From Lewinellaceae bacterium (GTDB taxonomy: Bacteria; Bacteroidota; Bacteroidia; Chitinophagales; Saprospiraceae): a stretch of 64,000 nt of DNA. The notes beneath the pieces were generated by a model that saw only the letters and a list, made by a program, of their open reading frames with translations, made no database searches and was not told where the DNA came from. The first letter of the stretch is position 1. Each line of letters begins with the position of its first letter. The stretch lies in assembly GCA_020636315.1 (NCBI GenBank), contig JACJYA010000005.1, positions 124,001-188,000 on the forward strand. The letters are read 5' to 3'. This document shows, in pieces, positions 51,641 to 60,678 of this stretch. The position numbers and the translations under genes are program-made.

Positions 51641-52330
51641 TTATTTTTTTGTGCTACAAATAGTCATCTCCTTAATGAGACAACCTGCTTTGAAACCAGC
51701 AGTACCTCTTAATCTAATAGCAATACGTCCACCCTCAAGTAACTTCTCATCATATCCGTTCAGTATCTCTTTGTCGTCAATTTTTAGCCAAATGCTCCCA
51801 TCCTTTATTCCTATCTCTATTCTATAATAAATTCCTGATTGCATATGATTTCTATCTGCCATTACGAGTGCTTTTTCAGCATTCGGGTTTTTGCGAATGA
51901 AAGGTGTACGGTTATGCGGTGCATTATTAAAGGCAAAGAAGTAGTTTTCTTTTTCGTTATACCATAGGCCGATATTGCCATCATAATCATCAGGGATAGC
52001 AAGTTCTGTTGATTTACCTGTATCGGAAACGGACAACATGGTGACAACTACGGTAGCATGCGTTAATGCCATGACACTATATCGTATTATTACATCTTGT
52101 TGATATATTTCCGGACTTAATAGCATTACTCCTTTGGAATCGTCAGATTCTTTAAGAGACAACTGGTTTGCCCATGACGATACTTCACCATGGCCAAGTA
52201 GCTGCCACGTTTTGAGTTCATCGATCGCAATTTCTTTTTCATATAGTCCGTAACAATCATTCTGGCAAAAGACATGGTTCACACTGATTGAAAAAGCAAG
52301 GATAGCTAAAGCCATAAGTTGTACTCTCAT
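51641..52330 (-). CDS. Secreted jelly-roll-like hypothetical protein
   Basis: 229 residues. The N-terminus (VQLMALAILAFSISVNHVF) is a signal peptide. The rest reads as a beta-sandwich: VIIRYSVMALTHATVVVTML, NIGLWYNEKENYFFAFNN, IYYRIEIGIKDGSIWLKIDD and GRIAIRLRGTAGF. It resembles the concanavalin-like domains of DUF1961/DUF1080 proteins nearby, but I cannot assign a family with certainty. It is the first gene of the minus-strand carbohydrate block. Its composition is more AT-rich than its neighbours. ATG at 52330. Confidence 0.6.
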   Translation of the reverse strand: MRVQLMALAILAFSISVNHVFCQNDCYGLYEKEIAIDELKTWQLLGHGEVSSWANQLSLKESDDSKGVMLLSPEIYQQDVIIRYSVMALTHATVVVTMLSVSDTGKSTELAIPDDYDGNIGLWYNEKENYFFAFNNAPHNRTPFIRKNPNAEKALVMADRNHMQSGIYYRIEIGIKDGSIWLKIDDKEILNGYDEKLLEGGRIAIRLRGTAGFKAGCLIKEMTICSTKK

Positions 52331-52398
52331 ATCTCCAATTTTTAATTGACGTTACGATTTACAATCGTTAAAATAGTCCGGGGCAGTTTGATGGCCTA

Positions 52399-52692
52399 TC
52401 AATAAAAAAGGCCGGCATTGGCCACTGCTTTTTCCAGGCGAAAAGGGAGAATATCACAACATGCTACAACTTTGAATGGAGGGAGCTTTTTTAAAACATT
52501 GATAATACCACCCCCTCGGGCGCCTGTTCCAATGATGCCGAGTTGGGCCACATCGTTTTTTTCCAATTGCTTTTCCCTGGCGTTTTTTTGACTAAGGGTT
52601 AATCCTGCGGCGGCCAGGCTACTTTTTTTCAGGAAATCCCGTCGGTCATAATTCTCTGATCTTAATACTTCTGAAAGAGACGCGATCACCAT
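52399..52692 (-). pseudogene. Truncated Gfo/Idh/MocA oxidoreductase
   Basis: 97 residues from an ATG at 52692. The start YDRRDFLKKSSLAAAGLTL is a Tat signal (twin-Arg RR), and QLGIIGTGARGGGIINVL carries the Rossmann motif GTGARG. The frame then ends in NAGLFY and stops, where the family continues for another 300 residues. Downstream frames do not resume the homology. It overlaps the end of the DUF1080 gene by 47 bp. It is a remnant: the N-terminal fragment could still be exported but cannot be an enzyme. Confidence 0.75.
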
Positions 52693-54031
52693 GGTCTTGT
52701 AGAAGAATATGTCCTTGTGGCAGTTCCCCAAATTTCGGCCAGACGCTGTACTTGCTGTAGGCTACCAGCGCCCGGAACATGGGGGTATTGCGTTCATATT
52801 CCACCATTTTAAAGCCATTGAGCCAATGTTCGATGTGATTGCCGCGGACAACGATACGCGCCTGGTTCCACGTTCCTATTCCCAGAAAATCTTTTCCCCT
52901 GCCAGGTTCCGATAGATTGCTGGCGGGGATGAGGTCATAGAGTGAGGCCATGGTCCGGTTGCCTTTCACCCCCAGCTTTGCATCCGGGTGGTTTTCATCG
53001 TCCAGGATCTGAAACTCCAGGCCGATCGATGAGCCTGGGCCTTTGTTGAGGCCGGGGTCTACGAAGTATTTGATACCGCTGTTGGCGCCTTCGGTAATTT
53101 TAAACTCAACTTTCAATTCAAAATCACTGAATTTTTGCTGTGTGATGATATCGCCACCATTGGCAGATTCAGCACCTCCGGAAGCCAGGACGGACAAGGT
53201 GCCGTCTTTGATTTCCCAGCCCTGCTCCGGGAATGCAGGGCCGCGGGCGCTTCGCCAACCATTGGTGGTCTTGCCGTCCCATAGCAATCGCCAACCCATG
53301 CGTTTTTCGTGTTCAGTCAGCGTGTTGGGCACCAGGTTGACCTCTGGTGCATAGGGGGACACTGGCCACCGTTCTTGTGCCAGCTGGCCTGTTTTTATGC
53401 GGATCTTACGCCAGTGGATTTCCCGGCCTTCCAGTTCATCCTTTTTTATACTATGAACCTGCAAGGCAATGAACCCGGAGGGGGTCATATCATCGACCAG
53501 GTTGGCTGTTTGTAAACCATTCACCCAAATACGGATCTCCGGGCCAATGGCTTCAATGCGGTAATGATTCCACTGTCCTACCTGATAAGCCTTTTGTCCA
53601 GGCGGGTTTTCAGTCAGAGGGTATATCCATTTCCTTCTTCCTTCATCAAAGATGCCCCCGCTATAAGCCCGCTGGCTGGGATCGATCTCGGCCTGATATC
53701 CGTGCACCCGTCCATTTTGGTAATCCTTTGAACTAAGGCTTCTGAACTGCACGCCTGAATTCAAGGCTGCATCGCCCCATACCTCAAATTCCAGGATAAA
53801 GTCGGAATAGTTTTTTGTGGTACAGAGGAAGGAGTTAGGGGTATTGATTTTGGAGATCCCTACAATGGTTCCGTTTCGTACTTCATAGGAAGCCTCTCCA
53901 CCTAATTGATGCCAGCCGTCCAGGTTTTTTCCGTTAAACAGGTCCTGCCAGCCGTCCTCATTTTGCGCAAAGCCGGTAAAGGGGGATATGATAAGTAATA
54001 GTCTTATTAGATAGGTGATATTTCCTTTCAT
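52646..54031 (-). CDS. Secreted protein with two DUF1080 (3-keto-disaccharide hydrolase-like) domains
   Basis: 461 residues with a signal peptide (YLIRLLLIISPFTGFAQ). The first DUF1080 domain (about residues 25-210) has WQDLFNGKNLDGWHQLGG, VGISKINTPNSFLCT and GVQFRS. The second (about 235-455) has RLLWDGKTTNGWRSARG, VLASGGAESANGGDIITQQK and the FKMVEYERNTPMF end. DUF1080 proteins are lamin-G-like lectins or 3-ketoglycoside lyases/hydrolases, frequent next to Gfo/Idh/MocA oxidoreductases that make the 3-keto sugar. That partnership is repeated here, since the oxidoreductase gene lies 24 bp upstream. Confidence 0.85.
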   Translation of the reverse strand: MKGNITYLIRLLLIISPFTGFAQNEDGWQDLFNGKNLDGWHQLGGEASYEVRNGTIVGISKINTPNSFLCTTKNYSDFILEFEVWGDAALNSGVQFRSLSSKDYQNGRVHGYQAEIDPSQRAYSGGIFDEGRRKWIYPLTENPPGQKAYQVGQWNHYRIEAIGPEIRIWVNGLQTANLVDDMTPSGFIALQVHSIKKDELEGREIHWRKIRIKTGQLAQERWPVSPYAPEVNLVPNTLTEHEKRMGWRLLWDGKTTNGWRSARGPAFPEQGWEIKDGTLSVLASGGAESANGGDIITQQKFSDFELKVEFKITEGANSGIKYFVDPGLNKGPGSSIGLEFQILDDENHPDAKLGVKGNRTMASLYDLIPASNLSEPGRGKDFLGIGTWNQARIVVRGNHIEHWLNGFKMVEYERNTPMFRALVAYSKYSVWPKFGELPQGHILLQDHGDRVSFRSIKIREL

Positions 54032-54055
54032 TTTTACTATTTGTTTGATTATAAA

Positions 54056-55387
54056 TTATACCTCATCCGGGCGCCAGCCTTTCTCGTAATCCCGGCTCCA
54101 GTATTTTTTCATTACTTTTTTATCGCAGAAACGGCCGGTGGCAGCATCGATGGCCAGCAGTTTATTCCCCTCCCGGTACGAGATATTGGCATAGTGACAA
54201 AGATGAGTGCTGACGGCTCCTTCTTCAATGGGACAATTCAGTTTGTCTCTTCCCCGGATGGTTTCGAGGAAATTTTTTACATGAAGCGTAGTCATGCTGC
54301 CGCCGCCACCGAGGGCTGTACCTTCCTCGGGGCCGCCTTTTCGTTCCCGAATGAGCTTCCCCTCCCGGTCATACAGCCGGTATCCTTCTCTATTGATAAA
54401 AACGCTGCCTTCCGAACCATAAATGATCGTACCTCTCCCGGATCCATAGGTAGGATGGCCAGAGCGGCTTTTCCCATCCCACTTGACCGTTTTACTGCCT
54501 GGAAAGTTGATCGTGGCATCCATAGTATCATACATGGCCCAGGGATCATCTTTGTAGTGATATTTTCCGGCATTGACGTAAACTTCTTTGGGATATTTTA
54601 CCTGCAGCGCCCAGCGCCCGACATCCAGTTCGTGGGTAGCATTGTTACCCGTTTCAGCGGTGCCCCAGCGCCAGAACCAGTGCCAGTTATAATCGCCGAC
54701 GATGTCTATAAAATCTGTTCTGGGAGCGGGCCCCTGGAATAACTCCCAATCGAGATAATCCGGAACCGGAACTTTGTTGGCATTCGCCACGCGCCCTCTG
54801 CTGTTGGTATAAAAAGCTGTGGCCAGGTAGGCATCACCGATAGCGCCCTTGTGAATTTCCTGAATGATCTCTCTGGTTTCCGGTGCAGAACGCTGTTGAG
54901 CGCCCATTTGTACGGCCAGTCCGGTTTTCTTTTGCCACTCGATGAGCATCTCATCTTCACGCGGGTTATGGCTGCAGGGTTTTTCCACATATACATGCTT
55001 TCCGGCCTGGAGCGAGCGTATCGACCCCAAAGCGTGCCAGTGATCGGGCGTAGCATGGAACACTGCATCGACATCTGGTTGAGCGAAGATCTTGCGCATG
55101 TCCTTTTCCTGTTTAGGTGTTTGGCCCAGGGCTTCTTTTACTCTTCCGGCCCCAGCTTCCTGCCGACGGGCATCCACATCGCAGACGTAGGTAATGTCGA
55201 CATTCCCTGCGCCTGCCAGGCCTTCCAGTAGAGCCGGAAAGCGGCGATAACAACCCAGCATGGCGCAGCGGATACGGTCGTTGGCCCCGAGAATACGTCG
55301 GTAGCTTTTAGCAGATAAGGGTAACCCTGAAAGGGTAAGTGCTGCGGCGCCGGCTACAGAGGTTTGAATGAACGTCCGTCGTTTCAT
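54056..55387 (-). CDS. Tat-exported Gfo/Idh/MocA-family oxidoreductase
   Basis: 443 residues. The Tat signal MKRRTFIQTSVAGAAALTL leads to a Rossmann fold (RIRCAMLGCYRRFPALLEGL, VDITYVCDVD), the canonical HATPDHWHAL and VEKPCSHNPRED motif, and a C-terminal domain with NATHELDVGRWALQV. It is probably an NAD(P)-dependent dehydrogenase that oxidises a sugar to a 3-keto form in the periplasm, since enzymes of this family sit with DUF1080 partners. The first GxGxxG position here is GCYRRF, an unusual sequence. The 24-bp gap to the DUF1080 gene makes them one operon. Confidence 0.88.
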   Translation of the reverse strand: MKRRTFIQTSVAGAAALTLSGLPLSAKSYRRILGANDRIRCAMLGCYRRFPALLEGLAGAGNVDITYVCDVDARRQEAGAGRVKEALGQTPKQEKDMRKIFAQPDVDAVFHATPDHWHALGSIRSLQAGKHVYVEKPCSHNPREDEMLIEWQKKTGLAVQMGAQQRSAPETREIIQEIHKGAIGDAYLATAFYTNSRGRVANANKVPVPDYLDWELFQGPAPRTDFIDIVGDYNWHWFWRWGTAETGNNATHELDVGRWALQVKYPKEVYVNAGKYHYKDDPWAMYDTMDATINFPGSKTVKWDGKSRSGHPTYGSGRGTIIYGSEGSVFINREGYRLYDREGKLIRERKGGPEEGTALGGGGSMTTLHVKNFLETIRGRDKLNCPIEEGAVSTHLCHYANISYREGNKLLAIDAATGRFCDKKVMKKYWSRDYEKGWRPDEV

Positions 55388-55413
55388 ATTATTTTCTATT
55401 AGAATTCGAGTTT

Positions 55414-56808
55414 TTAAGAGGCATTGCTTATTTCCTTTAAATATTTATGCAACTTTTTTACGACTTCCTGGTAGGCAGGCTGATCAACAACGTTAATATT
55501 CTCACCTTTGTCTTTTTCCAGATCATACAGCATTGATGATTCTATACTATCCTTTTTATATTCGGTATAGATGTATTTTTCAGTAATAACTGCATCTCCG
55601 TAATGGTATCTGGAGAAAACTGCTTTTTTCCATGGCTGATCCGGTTTCTCTAATAGAGGAATTAAACTTTTTCCTTGAACATGTTGCGGCACAGGAATTC
55701 CCGATAGTTCACATAAGGTAGGGTAGATATCGACAAATTCTACTAAAGCTTCAGATTGCCGGCCTGAGGTTTTTCCAGGTACACGCATGATTAATGGAGC
55801 ATTGACGGCAGGGTGCATGGTGTTGTGTTTGCCCCAAAAATTATGCTCGCCCAGGTTCCAGCCGTGGTCTCCAATAAGTACAACAATGGTGTTTTCTTTT
55901 AGTCCCAACCCATCCAGGGCGGCCAGTAATTTTCCTACCATGGCATCGACATAACTGACACAAGCGTAATAGCCGTGGCGGGCAGTTTTGTGCCAGTCGT
56001 CGCTATTGTAGGGAATGTTTCTGTCGTGATAAAAGCGGATTTCAGTGGAGCCTTGCAGTTCATCCGGAGCATTAACTGGCCTTTCCCGGTTTTCGGCTAT
56101 TTGGATAGTGTCCTGATCATATAAATCCCAGTATTTCTTTGGTGCATAGAATGGCAGATGGGGTTTGGTAAACCCTACTGCAAAAAAGAAGGGTTGTCTC
56201 ATTTGACTCAGCCTTTTCAAGTCTGCCACCGATTTTTCAAGGATTTTCCCGTCGGGATAGGCATTGTCGGGTACGTCAGGACTTTCAAAGAACGGCCCTC
56301 TGTTGCGTAAGCCGCCAATGTAATTTTTAGAATCTTCATCCAACATACCTCTGCCATTTTGTCCTTCCGCTCTCCAGGCCGGTTCGCTCCAGCTTCGTTC
56401 GTCGGAATCCGAGAGAATGTGAAATACTTTACCATTAGATAAGGTATAGTATCCATTTTCCTTAAAAGCCTGAGGCAAGGTTTTGGTGCCCGGGGCGTCT
56501 TTGTCCACCTGAGATTGATAATCCCAGAATCGGTCAAAGGTAGGCCTTAACCCAGATAGAATACTGGCACGTGAAGCACCACATACGGGGTTTTGACAGT
56601 AAGCTCTCTTAAATATATGCCCTTCATTGGCCAGCAGGTCAATATTGGGAGAGATGATCTGGGTCTTTTTGTAGCTGTTGAGCTCTGGCCTTAAATCATC
56701 AATGATGATGAATAAAACATTGGGGGGGGCGGCTTTGCCCCCTTTTTTTAATGATCCGCAACCCAAAAGAAATCCAAAGAATGCAATTAAGAATAGATAC
56801 TTTTTCAT
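55414..56808 (-). CDS. Sulfatase of the iduronate-2-sulfatase type (lipoprotein)
   Basis: 464 residues. KYLFLIAFFGFLLGCGS is a lipoprotein signal with the lipobox Cys at 17. The metal-binding start NVLFIIIDDLRPEL, the catalytic Cys motif PVCGASRASILSG (about 75-87; CxAxR, the position converted to formylglycine), and the IGDHGWNLGEHNFWGKHN stretch (about 315-332) match iduronate-2-sulfatase-like enzymes. It would remove sulfate from a uronate-containing polysaccharide. The formylglycine-forming enzyme is not in the window. It lies 26 bp from the oxidoreductase. Confidence 0.88.
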   Translation of the reverse strand: MKKYLFLIAFFGFLLGCGSLKKGGKAAPPNVLFIIIDDLRPELNSYKKTQIISPNIDLLANEGHIFKRAYCQNPVCGASRASILSGLRPTFDRFWDYQSQVDKDAPGTKTLPQAFKENGYYTLSNGKVFHILSDSDERSWSEPAWRAEGQNGRGMLDEDSKNYIGGLRNRGPFFESPDVPDNAYPDGKILEKSVADLKRLSQMRQPFFFAVGFTKPHLPFYAPKKYWDLYDQDTIQIAENRERPVNAPDELQGSTEIRFYHDRNIPYNSDDWHKTARHGYYACVSYVDAMVGKLLAALDGLGLKENTIVVLIGDHGWNLGEHNFWGKHNTMHPAVNAPLIMRVPGKTSGRQSEALVEFVDIYPTLCELSGIPVPQHVQGKSLIPLLEKPDQPWKKAVFSRYHYGDAVITEKYIYTEYKKDSIESSMLYDLEKDKGENINVVDQPAYQEVVKKLHKYLKEISNAS

Positions 56809-56854
56809 GATGTAGTATTTTAAGTGGCTTCCGAGGGTTTCGATCAGTAGGCTT

Positions 56855-57700
56855 TTATTCGATCTTCACAACAGGCAGTTTATCCAGGTAACCAAGCGAT
56901 TGTAAAAAAATATCAGTTTCCCGAACGGTCTCTTTATAAGCATCAAAGTGGTGGTAATTAAAAAAACCGTGTCCTTTTCCCTCATATAATTTCAATTCAC
57001 ATCTGCTGCCGGCCTTTTCCATGGCCATTTTATAATATTCGGCAGTCTCCACCGGAATAAGTTTGTCTTTCGTTCCCAGGTGAAAGATGGTTGGAGGCGC
57101 TCCGGTGCGAATATTATGCAAGGGGGAAAAAAGAAGATAGTTATCGCCAATTCTATCATATCCATAACCTCCCGGGCCATTGTCAATAACGGGGTTGAAA
57201 AGGACCAGGGCATTGGGAATACAACTGATGTTCAGGTCGTCGGAGGCATCGTTGTAAAAGGGTATCAAAGCCGTCGCAGCAGCCAAATGCCCACCGGCAG
57301 AGCCGCCACTGGCAATGATCTTTGAGGGGTCAACGTCAAACTCATTGGCATGTTTCCGGACAAAGCGGATGGCAGACTTGGCATCTTTCAGGGCTTCATA
57401 AGGGGTCGTGTTATGTTTGTCCGCGACCCGATAGTCTGCCAGGAAGCAGGCGATCCCTCTTTTAGAAAAATATTTTGCGTGCTCCTGGAATTGATAATGT
57501 TTTTCTCTTTTCCATCCCCCACCAAAGAAAAATACCATTCCCGGAAAGAGGTGTCCTGTATCCTTTTTTTCGGGGGAATAAAATTCAATGTACAACTGGA
57601 TGGAGTCTAACTCTTTATAGAGAACCCTTTCCTGTCCACGGCCGGGTGTAGCCAAAAGGAGAAAGGTTGCCAGGAAAGCTATAAGGGCCAGTGGTTTCAT
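56855..57700 (-). CDS. Secreted alpha/beta hydrolase (BD-FAE / esterase type)
   Basis: 281 residues with a signal peptide (LALIAFLATFLLLATPGRG). The nucleophile motif is GGSAGGHLAAA (about residues 131-141), the oxyanion loop is FFFGGGWKREKH, an Asp acid is in LGTKDKLIPVETAE and the His in GKGHGFFNY. This is the esterase/lipase (BD-FAE, Pfam Abhydrolase-like) type that removes acyl or feruloyl decorations from polysaccharides. The start ATG is at 57700. It is divergently oriented to the six-hairpin gene at 57939 and shares the intergenic promoter region. Confidence 0.85.
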   Translation of the reverse strand: MKPLALIAFLATFLLLATPGRGQERVLYKELDSIQLYIEFYSPEKKDTGHLFPGMVFFFGGGWKREKHYQFQEHAKYFSKRGIACFLADYRVADKHNTTPYEALKDAKSAIRFVRKHANEFDVDPSKIIASGGSAGGHLAAATALIPFYNDASDDLNISCIPNALVLFNPVIDNGPGGYGYDRIGDNYLLFSPLHNIRTGAPPTIFHLGTKDKLIPVETAEYYKMAMEKAGSRCELKLYEGKGHGFFNYHHFDAYKETVRETDIFLQSLGYLDKLPVVKIE

Positions 57701-57853
57701 AGTACAAATAATTGATTGAACTGAACATTCATGATTGTCTGATCTATGAAATGTTTAATCAAATGTAGCCTAAAGGAGTGTAAAATGGGATAAAACCCCT
57801 AAAACCAGACTTTTCACCCACTAATCCGATACTTTTATCTACCCTCTCCATTC

Positions 57854-57861
57854 TACCTTTG
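57854..57861 (+). promoter_or_regulatory. Candidate -7 promoter element
   Basis: TACCTTTG matches TAnnTTTG exactly, 78 bp upstream of the preferred start of the six-hairpin gene. A TTTT at about the right upstream distance replaces the ideal TTG. Confidence 0.35.
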
Positions 57862-57938
57862 GGTAATTGAAAAATTGCATGATCAAAATTTTAAAATCCA
57901 AACTTATGAATCAGGCACTTCTTTATCCCTTTTTTGCA

Positions 57939-59825
57939 ATGAATACCAATAGGATTTTATTGATCATCGGCATCTGCTTTTTACTCGGCAGTCTTACCGG
58001 CCGTTCACAAGGATTGCAAAAACCCATTGATCTTACGGACGCCAGAGTGACATTGACAAAGCAAGGAAGAGAAATATTAGTGGAGGCATACATTCCCCGG
58101 GGCATTACGGAATTTGAACTTCGGATCGAGTCAGACAGAAACAATCCTGTTTCGAGCGCCCGGGAAATTTCATCGACTGATCCAGATCCGGCGGAAAGAG
58201 CCTTGGAATTTCAAATGTCTCCTCTTGATGTGAGATATCCGGTGGTTGATATCCGATTAGAACCCGGTATGGACGGGGTTTGCATCTTTGAGGACGAACC
58301 AGCCGGCAACTATATATTTGGGGGCCCCTTTTTCAGAGAAAGCCTGCCATTGGAGAAGGTTATTACTTTGCCCGCTCACAAACTTGAATTTTGGGAAAAC
58401 TCCTTGATGCTGGATCATACTACGCCCAAAATTGAGAAGATCTATCTGCGAAAAACATTTCCGGTCATACTTCGGGATTTTAAACATACCATTGGCCTGC
58501 TTTCAAATGATTGGTCCGGTAAAATCAGCATTGTAATATTCGAGGACAAGCAACCCAGAGCAATCGCCTCCGCACGGATAGAAAGTGAACAAATGGACGT
58601 ATGGAAAGCAAAAAACATCGAGCAGATGAAAGGAAGCGGGATGGCCAGGAAACGATTAATTGCTGCTCTGGATTTATTAATTGAGGATGGACTGCGCAGG
58701 CAAAACAACAATCCCTATAGTCCAACTTATGGCAATCTGTACGCTTTTTATGATCTTGAGGCAAAACTGCACCGTACCAATTACTGGAATTGGGCCAGCA
58801 CCCATTATGTGAAAATGGTCCTTGATGCCATAAAGGTGCCAGAGATCCAACAATTATATAATACCAACGAGTTGATTGAAGCGGTGGACAAAATCGGGCG
58901 AAACGTACTGAAATATCAATTAAAGGAAGAAGGCCATCCCAGTCAAGGGTCTTTTCTGGTTATATGGTCGCGCAGATTCAACAGATATACGAAATGGATA
59001 GGCACCTCTGATTCCGGTGTGATGATTCGCTGGGCCCTGATCCCGTTATTCCAGGCTACGGGTGACAGTACCTATCTGGAAGCTTCGAAATACTGGTGTC
59101 TGCAAAAAGGCGGCATGCTCGATACCTTTACTATCCTTCCTCATTACTACCTTTATGACGAAGATCGTTTTAATGAAAGGATACTGGACGAAACAGGATG
59201 GGATCCCGAAGGCCATGCAGCCCTTTACGAAGTAACCGGGGATGATCAGTTTCGAAAGATCGGCAAAGTATTCATGGACAAACACATGAAGGCCTTTCAG
59301 AGAGAAGATGGCCTCTGGCATCGGTCTTATGACTGGACTACCGGTAAACATGTCGAAACGATTAAAATGACACGTGGGTTGGGCTGGGCAATGGAAGGAT
59401 TACTGGCTATGAACCGCATGTATCCCGATACCATTTATCTTGACTATGCCGAAAAAATGGCAAAAAAACTTAAAGATAGTCAGAATGATGACGGATCGTG
59501 GTCATTTATATTTGATGGAGATCCTGAGGAAGTGGGCATTTCCGAAAAGGGTACAGCCCTTTGGAGTTTGTTGTTCTACCAACTCTATGAGGCTACGGGC
59601 AAATCAGGCTATTTGCAGGCAGCCCGTAAGGCCTTATTATGGTGTCTGGAAAACCAATATACCGGCCCTGATGTGGAAGCGATAGGAGGGCTGGTGGGCA
59701 GTACTCCTGCCTCAATGGTCGGCGTTAGACAGTATTTTCCCGCCAGTTGTGCGTACACGACAGGTTTTTTCGGGTTGGCGATTTTAGAAGAATTAAAAAT
59801 TCAGGAAGGGAAAAAGAGAGATTAA
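57939..59825 (+). CDS. Secreted six-hairpin glycosidase-like protein (GH88/GH105-like)
   Basis: 628 residues from the ATG at 57939, which gives a good signal peptide (RILLIIGICFLLGSLTGRSQ); ATG codons at 57906 and a TTG at 57867 are alternatives. The N-terminal ~200 residues are beta-rich. The C-terminal (alpha/alpha)6-type region has GHPSQGSFLVIWSRRFNRYT, HAALYEVTGDDQFRKIGKVF, EDGLWHRSYDWTTGKHVETI, TRGLGWAMEGLLAMNRMYPD and DDGSWSFIFDG, as in unsaturated-uronyl hydrolases and related families. I cannot name the exact family. Its stop overlaps the stop of the convergent DUF1961 gene by 4 bp. Confidence 0.7.
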   Translation: MNTNRILLIIGICFLLGSLTGRSQGLQKPIDLTDARVTLTKQGREILVEAYIPRGITEFELRIESDRNNPVSSAREISSTDPDPAERALEFQMSPLDVRYPVVDIRLEPGMDGVCIFEDEPAGNYIFGGPFFRESLPLEKVITLPAHKLEFWENSLMLDHTTPKIEKIYLRKTFPVILRDFKHTIGLLSNDWSGKISIVIFEDKQPRAIASARIESEQMDVWKAKNIEQMKGSGMARKRLIAALDLLIEDGLRRQNNNPYSPTYGNLYAFYDLEAKLHRTNYWNWASTHYVKMVLDAIKVPEIQQLYNTNELIEAVDKIGRNVLKYQLKEEGHPSQGSFLVIWSRRFNRYTKWIGTSDSGVMIRWALIPLFQATGDSTYLEASKYWCLQKGGMLDTFTILPHYYLYDEDRFNERILDETGWDPEGHAALYEVTGDDQFRKIGKVFMDKHMKAFQREDGLWHRSYDWTTGKHVETIKMTRGLGWAMEGLLAMNRMYPDTIYLDYAEKMAKKLKDSQNDDGSWSFIFDGDPEEVGISEKGTALWSLLFYQLYEATGKSGYLQAARKALLWCLENQYTGPDVEAIGGLVGSTPASMVGVRQYFPASCAYTTGFFGLAILEELKIQEGKKRD

Positions 59826-60637
59826 TTGTCAATACGCCAAACTTTAAAGTCTTTATAAATCGATGACCGGGTGTACATATGCCTCAATCCGATCCTTCCA
59901 TCATTACAGGAAGGCACATTAGAGGCATCCCACAGTAAGGTCAACTTATCTTTTGCATCGCTTTTATTCTGGATGCGCATTTCTATTTCATTCCCGTAAC
60001 GGGCAACTTGAATGTGGTAGGTATGAAAAGGTTTAAAAAGCCCCGTATCGAACTTGTCCGGAAGGATTTCGCTCCCCGCGAGCTTACTTCGTTCGGCAGG
60101 GTTATACCTTCTCAACCGGATGTAATCGTATTTGGTGCCATCTTCATGGGTTCTGAATGCTGCAAAGCTGATGTGGTAGGCATTCATATTCTGATAGTAG
60201 ATCCGCATGCTGGGTACGCTTCTTTTATCATTCCAGCGGCTTATATCTTTCGGAAAGTCCTTACCTCCTTTTCCCGAAGCATGGAAATACAATATGTTTA
60301 CATAACTCGTAACGGTATCGGCGCGGGTATAGTCAAACTCTATTAGAATATTTCCCGAAAAAGTCTTTCGGGTCCATAATACAGCGTGGCAGGTGTCATT
60401 TTGGGGCTCCGGGCCGGCAGCATAGTACATGCCCATAGGCCCATTTTCAATGCGTGCTTTTTCTCCATCCAAAAACCACTTCTGTGTCCAGTCTTCAGTG
60501 CCGCTGTCCTCAAACAGCAATTCCTTTTTCACCCATTTCTCCGAGCTGTCCTGAGTTAAAAGAGCTTGGGGCCCGCAAGAGCTGGAAACCACAAGTACAC
60601 AAAAGCTAATGGTTAATAGTTTCAAAAAGGAAGGCAT
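59822..60637 (-). CDS. DUF1961-family lipoprotein
   Basis: 271 residues. FLKLLTISFCVLVVSSSCG is a lipoprotein signal. The rest is a jelly-roll: DWTQKWFLDGEKARIENG, MYYAAGPEPQNDTCHAVLWT, ILIEFDYTRADTV, YHISFAAFRTH and NDGRIGLRHMYTRSSIYKDF. DUF1961 proteins accompany polysaccharide lyases, and some bind or cleave glycans. Its stop overlaps the six-hairpin gene's stop on the other strand (TTAA shared). ATG at 60637 lies 41 bp from uxuA. Confidence 0.85.
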   Translation of the reverse strand: MPSFLKLLTISFCVLVVSSSCGPQALLTQDSSEKWVKKELLFEDSGTEDWTQKWFLDGEKARIENGPMGMYYAAGPEPQNDTCHAVLWTRKTFSGNILIEFDYTRADTVTSYVNILYFHASGKGGKDFPKDISRWNDKRSVPSMRIYYQNMNAYHISFAAFRTHEDGTKYDYIRLRRYNPAERSKLAGSEILPDKFDTGLFKPFHTYHIQVARYGNEIEMRIQNKSDAKDKLTLLWDASNVPSCNDGRIGLRHMYTRSSIYKDFKVWRIDN

Positions 60638-60678
60638 GGTAGTAAGCTGATTTTTAGTGTCAAAAATATTTCAAATGA

